64,000 nucleotides of DNA from JALQTD01 sp965657495 (GTDB lineage: Bacteria > Bacteroidota > Bacteroidia > Flavobacteriales_D > Sanyastnellaceae), in NCBI GenBank assembly GCA_965657495.1, contig CBFHPD010000027.1, forward strand, positions 17,658 to 81,657. The letters run 5' to 3'. Below the pieces are notes generated by a model. The model ran no database searches. It worked only from the letters and a program-made list of their open reading frames with translations, and had not been told where the DNA came from. Below, one piece after another: positions 60,630-64,000 of this stretch; within the stretch, counting starts at the first letter, position 1, and the number at the start of each line of letters is the position of its first letter. The translations under genes and the position numbers were made by a program.

Positions 60630-61288
60630 AACCGCAACTGATTTTGGTCGCGGGGGGCACCGGCACCCGGATGCAATCCGCGACAGCGAAGCAATTCATA
60701 CCGTTGGAGGGTCTGCCACTGATGTGGTGGACCCTTCGGCGTTTCCGCGAGGCGTTGGGCGAGGCGTTGCCGGTAACGCTTGTGCTGTACCCCGGATTGT
60801 TTGAGGAGTTTGAGCGGCTGGAAGGCCAACACGGACCCGCCGGGGTGACGCGGGTGGTGGCCGGAGGAGCGGAGCGGTTCCACAGCGTGCTCGCGGGCCT
60901 GGGCACGCTGCCCGATGCCGGGGTAGTGGGCATCCACGATGCGGTGCGGCCGTTTCCGTCGGTGGAGGTCATCCGGGCTTGTTACGAAGCGGCGGCAGAA
61001 CGCGGGGGTGCCGTGCCGGTGGTGCCCGTGAAGGACAGCATCCGGGACGTGGAGGCAGGGCCGCTCAAGCGGGCGAATCTGCGGGCCGTTCAGACCCCGC
61101 AGTGCTTTGATTTGGCCTTGCTCAAACCGGCCTATTCCGTGCCCTACCGCGAGGAATTCACGGACGATGCGAGCGTTTTTGAAGCGGCGGGCCACGCCGT
61201 GGAACTCGTGCCCGGGAACGCCCACAACATCAAGGTCACCACGCCCGAGGACCTGGTCATCGCCCGGGCTTTCTTGACTCAGTCTTGA
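60626..61288 (+). CDS. ispD: 2-C-methyl-D-erythritol 4-phosphate cytidylyltransferase
   Basis: Makes CDP-methylerythritol in the MEP isoprenoid pathway, fitting the DXP-dependent pdxJ. A 220-residue protein with CTP-site LILVAGGTGTRMQSATAKQF, VGIHDAVRPFPS, VPVKDSIR, QTPQCFDLALLK and TDDASVFEAAGHAVELVPG. The start is GTG at 60626 (VKPQLILVAGG), overlapping the dismutase stop. Its last ten bases overlap the convergent CPBP gene. Confidence 0.94.
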   Translation: MKPQLILVAGGTGTRMQSATAKQFIPLEGLPLMWWTLRRFREALGEALPVTLVLYPGLFEEFERLEGQHGPAGVTRVVAGGAERFHSVLAGLGTLPDAGVVGIHDAVRPFPSVEVIRACYEAAAERGGAVPVVPVKDSIRDVEAGPLKRANLRAVQTPQCFDLALLKPAYSVPYREEFTDDASVFEAAGHAVELVPGNAHNIKVTTPEDLVIARAFLTQS

Positions 61289-62241
61289 GCGATGGCGCCG
61301 GCGTACCGCTGGGCTTGTTCCGTCCACGGGGCGAGGCGCCTCATGAACCCGATGGCCGCGACAAAGAACACGGCGCAAACGGCCGCAAAGACGTAGTCCC
61401 CTGACTCCCAAGGACCCGAGGTGTTCAGTTCTTGCTGAACCCACTCGATGCCCTGCCGGCGCGCTTGGATGACGGTGTGCCCGTTGTTCACGAAATGAGC
61501 GAACACGGCAGGCCAAATCGACCCGCTCCACACCACCACATATCCCAATCCCGCTCCGATGATCATCCGCGGCAAGAAGCCATGGAATTGCATGTGGATG
61601 GCGCTGAACACTGCCGCGCCGAGCCAAATGCCGAGGTGCAACCTCCGGGTGCTCCGCACGAACAACGGCTGGAACACGCTCCGAAAAGCCAGTTCCTCGC
61701 ACAACCCAGGCAGGACGGCGATGGCCAACAGCAACGCGGCGCTCGCGCCTGGCTCCGTGCTGATGAGCAAGGCTTCCGTTGTATCGGCGGCCAACCGCTC
61801 GAAATAATCCGCTTGGTCCTTCAACCCACTTGGCAAGAACTCGATGAGCCAGGCGTTCAACCGTTGGCTCAAATCCAACAGCGGCAGGGCGGCCACCGTC
61901 GCCAATCCGGCTAAGAAAAGCCACGCCCACATCCGTCCCCGGCTCCCGCGCAGCCCCATGCCGTCCAGCCGTCGGCGCCGAAACAACCACCCAAAGGCCA
62001 GCGCTGCCCCGCCAAACGCAATCAACTGGTTCGCCGAATTCACAGCGATGTTCATCCAAAATCCTTCGGAGGTGCGCGGTTGCCCGGCCACCGTCATGGC
62101 GTGATCGAGCGACCATCCGTGTCCGGCTGCCATCGCCGCCATGCCTAAGAAGGCGGCCACGGCAATGCCCGTCACCATCATGGAACCGAAGAAAATCACT
62201 TGCACCCACGGGTGCATCCCTTCAAAAGCCTTGCGAATCAT
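61279..62241 (-). CDS. CPBP-family intramembrane protease (CAAX-like)
   Basis: A 320-residue membrane protein with about eight hydrophobic segments and the CPBP/ABI motifs: VLPGLCEELAFRSVFQPLF (EExxxR), AVFSAIHMQFHGFLPRMIIG and IWPAVFAHFVNNGHTVIQ. Family members are intramembrane glutamic-type proteases or bacteriocin self-immunity proteins; the substrate is unknown. Start at MIRKAFEGMHP (62241); upstream in-frame sequence is antisense to dusB. Confidence 0.88.
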   Translation of the reverse strand: MIRKAFEGMHPWVQVIFFGSMMVTGIAVAAFLGMAAMAAGHGWSLDHAMTVAGQPRTSEGFWMNIAVNSANQLIAFGGAALAFGWLFRRRRLDGMGLRGSRGRMWAWLFLAGLATVAALPLLDLSQRLNAWLIEFLPSGLKDQADYFERLAADTTEALLISTEPGASAALLLAIAVLPGLCEELAFRSVFQPLFVRSTRRLHLGIWLGAAVFSAIHMQFHGFLPRMIIGAGLGYVVVWSGSIWPAVFAHFVNNGHTVIQARRQGIEWVQQELNTSGPWESGDYVFAAVCAVFFVAAIGFMRRLAPWTEQAQRYAGAIAQD

Positions 62242-62313
62242 GCGTAATTTTGCCGAGTGGTTAGGTCGAGGACATGCGCCCCGATCGCCGCGCAAGTTCG
62301 CAAGAAAACGACC

Positions 62314-63315
62314 ATGACAAACGTCCACCTCGGAAACATCGACCTCGGGGAATTCCCGCTCTTGCTCGCCCCCATGGAGGACGTGAGCGATCCGCCGTTC
62401 CGTTTTGTGTGCAAGCAATACGGGGCAGATTTGATGTACACGGAGTTCATCTCGAGCGAAGGGCTCATCCGCGATGCGGCCAAATCCCGGGCCAAATTGG
62501 ACGTCTTCGAGTACGAGCGCCCCATCGGGATCCAGATTTTTGGGAGCGAAATCGAGTCCATGCGGCAAGCGGCGGCCATCGCTGAGGCGGCGGGTCCGGA
62601 TTTGGTGGACATCAACTACGGCTGCCCGGTGAAGAAGGTGGCGGGGCGCGGTGCAGGCGCCGGCATCTTGCAGGACATTCCGAAGATGGTGGCCATGACG
62701 AAGGAACTCGTGGACACGTGCGAATTGCCGGTGACGGTGAAGACGCGGCTCGGCTGGGACGACGACACCAAATACATCGTGGAAGTGGCCGAACGCCTGC
62801 AGGACGTGGGCATCCAGGCCATCAGCATCCACGGGCGCACGCGCGCGCAGATGTACAAGGGCGATGCGGATTGGTCCCTCATCGCAGAGGTCAAAAACAA
62901 CCCCCGGATGCACATTCCGGTGTTCGGCAACGGCGACATCACCACCCCCGAGAAGGCCGTGGAATACCGCGAGCGCTACGGCGTGGACGGCATCATGATC
63001 GGCCGCGGCAGCATCGGCGCGCCGTGGTTCTTCCGGGAAGTCAAGCACTACATGGCCACCGGGGAGCACCACGCTCCACCCACCTTCGATGAGCGGGTGG
63101 AGGCCGTCACCACGCATTTCGAACGGAGTTTGGACTGGAAGGGCGAACGGCTCGGTGTGGTGGAAATGCGCCGGCATTATGCGAACTACTTCAAGGGGTT
63201 GCCAGGGTTCAAGCCCCACCGCTTGGATTTGGTCACCCTCGACGACCCCGCCGCCATCCGCGCCAAGCTGCAGGAAATCGCCCAACTTTACGCGGGCTTC
63301 GAACAGGAGGCCTGA
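62314..63315 (+). CDS. dusB: tRNA-dihydrouridine synthase
   Basis: An FMN enzyme that reduces uridines in tRNA D-loops. A 333-residue protein: FMN-site LLLAPMEDVSDPPFRFVCKQYG, catalytic Cys in VDINYGCPVKKVAGRGAGAGI, ISIHGRTRAQMYKGDADW, IPVFGNGDITTPEKA and DGIMIGRGSIGAPWFF. The pattern is closest to DusB. Start MTNVHLGNIDLG at 62314. Its TGA joins the convergent permease stop as TGATCA. Confidence 0.93.
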   Translation: MTNVHLGNIDLGEFPLLLAPMEDVSDPPFRFVCKQYGADLMYTEFISSEGLIRDAAKSRAKLDVFEYERPIGIQIFGSEIESMRQAAAIAEAAGPDLVDINYGCPVKKVAGRGAGAGILQDIPKMVAMTKELVDTCELPVTVKTRLGWDDDTKYIVEVAERLQDVGIQAISIHGRTRAQMYKGDADWSLIAEVKNNPRMHIPVFGNGDITTPEKAVEYRERYGVDGIMIGRGSIGAPWFFREVKHYMATGEHHAPPTFDERVEAVTTHFERSLDWKGERLGVVEMRRHYANYFKGLPGFKPHRLDLVTLDDPAAIRAKLQEIAQLYAGFEQEA

Positions 63316-64000
63316 TCAGCGCGTCATCCGACGGATGAGCAACCGGACCATGAGGGCCGAGCCCAAGCCGCCCACGACCGTCACCACCAGGGCCGTGCCG
63401 AAGACATCGCCCAAAGCGAGGCGCACCGGGTAGGCCGGCACGATTGAGCCTTCCAATTTGACCCACCCAAACCGCGCTTGCCCCACCACGAGCAGGGTCC
63501 CCACCACCAGCCCTACGCCGCCGCCGATGAGGTTGATGAGCAGGCCCTGCAGCGAAAAGGCCTGCTCCAGCCGCCGCCCCGTCAGCCCCATCGCCTGAAG
63601 CACCGCAATGTCCTCGCGTTTGTCGAGCAGGAGCATGGTCAGCGAAGCCATGATGTTGAACGCCGCCACGACGAGGATGAAGCTAAGGATGATGAACGTC
63701 GCCCATTTTTCCGCGCGGTTCGTCTTGGTAATCAGCGCGTTCTTCTCAGCCCGCGTCCGGAGCCGGGTGCCTCCGGGCAGGTCACGGGCCAAATCCCGTA
63801 CCACCGCCTCCACGTCCCACCCCTCGGCCGGCTGCAGTTCGAACCGACTCACCGCCTCGGGCCGATCGAACAACTCCCGACCGGCATCGAGCGGCATCAG
63901 CACGTAGCGCACGTCGATGTCGGCATTCACGGTGAAGGCGTCGACCGCCCAGGCTTCCAAGCTGCGCAACGCCCGCTCCCGGCTGCGCGCCAGGGATTTC
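63316..64000 (-). CDS. FtsX/LolC-E-type ABC permease, 5' end beyond the window
   Basis: The C-terminal ~228 residues of a lipoprotein-release-type permease; the frame is open at base 64000, so the start lies outside. Visible: the end of a periplasmic domain (LELQP-like FELQPAEGWDVEAV) and then three membrane segments with the LolC/E/FtsX motif LLLDKREDIAVLQAMGLTGRRLEQAFSL in the first loop (KREDIAVLQAMG). LolCDE moves lipoproteins from the inner membrane to LolA. The partner ATPase is not in view. Confidence 0.88.
   Translation of the reverse strand, partial: KSLARSRERALRSLEAWAVDAFTVNADIDVRYVLMPLDAGRELFDRPEAVSRFELQPAEGWDVEAVVRDLARDLPGGTRLRTRAEKNALITKTNRAEKWATFIILSFILVVAAFNIMASLTMLLLDKREDIAVLQAMGLTGRRLEQAFSLQGLLINLIGGGVGLVVGTLLVVGQARFGWVKLEGSIVPAYPVRLALGDVFGTALVVTVVGGLGSALMVRLLIRRMTR

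Overview
The window looks like a chromosomal segment of a G+C-rich (roughly 60% or more by eye) Bacteroidota, most likely a Flavobacteriia-type lineage. Evidence: a type IX secretion (T9SS) C-terminal domain, DUF6089 and 73-residue DUF2795 proteins, the familiar pdxJ / CBS / nadK / DUF6089 / uppS / bamA / skp / skp / murI block, and Bacteroidota promoter words (TAnnTTTG or TAnnTTCG) just upstream of many starts with few Shine-Dalgarno sequences. Genes are packed tightly, often with ATGA or TGATG overlaps. I see no rRNA, tRNA, CRISPR, insertion sequence or prophage, and no gene-free gap above 300 bases.

Layout. 1-5.9 kb: a truncated HAMP-SpoIIE phosphatase, a tandem universal stress protein, a ClC channel with CBS domains, a SecB-like protein, a hydrolase and pdxJ. 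6-13.9 kb: CBS protein, nadK, DUF6089, uppS, bamA, two Skp/OmpH chaperones and murI, a cell-envelope assembly block. 13.9-23.2 kb, minus strand: gamma carbonic anhydrase, comM-like ATPase, gmhA, dsbD, then the overlapping series lpdA-pabB-tilS-queuosine-precursor transporter. 23.3-31.7 kb: RND transporter, rfbA, prenyl synthase, small unknowns, an AAA ATPase and a DUF2130 protein divergently placed around a perfect palindrome, and an M23 peptidase. 31.8-35.8 kb: sucAB. 35.8-40.5 kb: a secreted fasciclin protein and a three-gene acyltransferase cluster. 40.6-43.7 kb: a sulfur-carrier cysteine synthesis operon with an attenuator-like leader. 43.7-49.2 kb: mreBCD-mrdA-rodA. 49.3-64 kb: purH, ABC permease, rfbD, phosphohexomutase, cvpA, GNAT, a probable small RNA, DUF2795, cobalamin adenosyltransferase, dCMP deaminase, S41 protease, sod, ispD, CPBP protease, dusB and a truncated LolC/E-type permease.

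The most interesting item is the acyltransferase cluster at 38.17-40.53 kb. An MBOAT (DltB-like) and a DltD-like SGNH protein are followed by a 38-residue single-pass membrane peptide ending LYAGF. It has the size, topology and C-terminal Tyr-x-x-Phe of Gram-positive DltX, in an apparent Gram-negative with no dltA or dltC nearby. Second is the cysM - JAMM protease - CysO - MoeZ-like operon. Its carrier protein has five residues after the Gly-Gly, and its leader has a promoter, a short cysteine-containing ORF and an intrinsic terminator before cysM. Third is a structured small RNA (about 56735-56841) with a TTTG-N19-TAACATTG promoter and a strong terminator.
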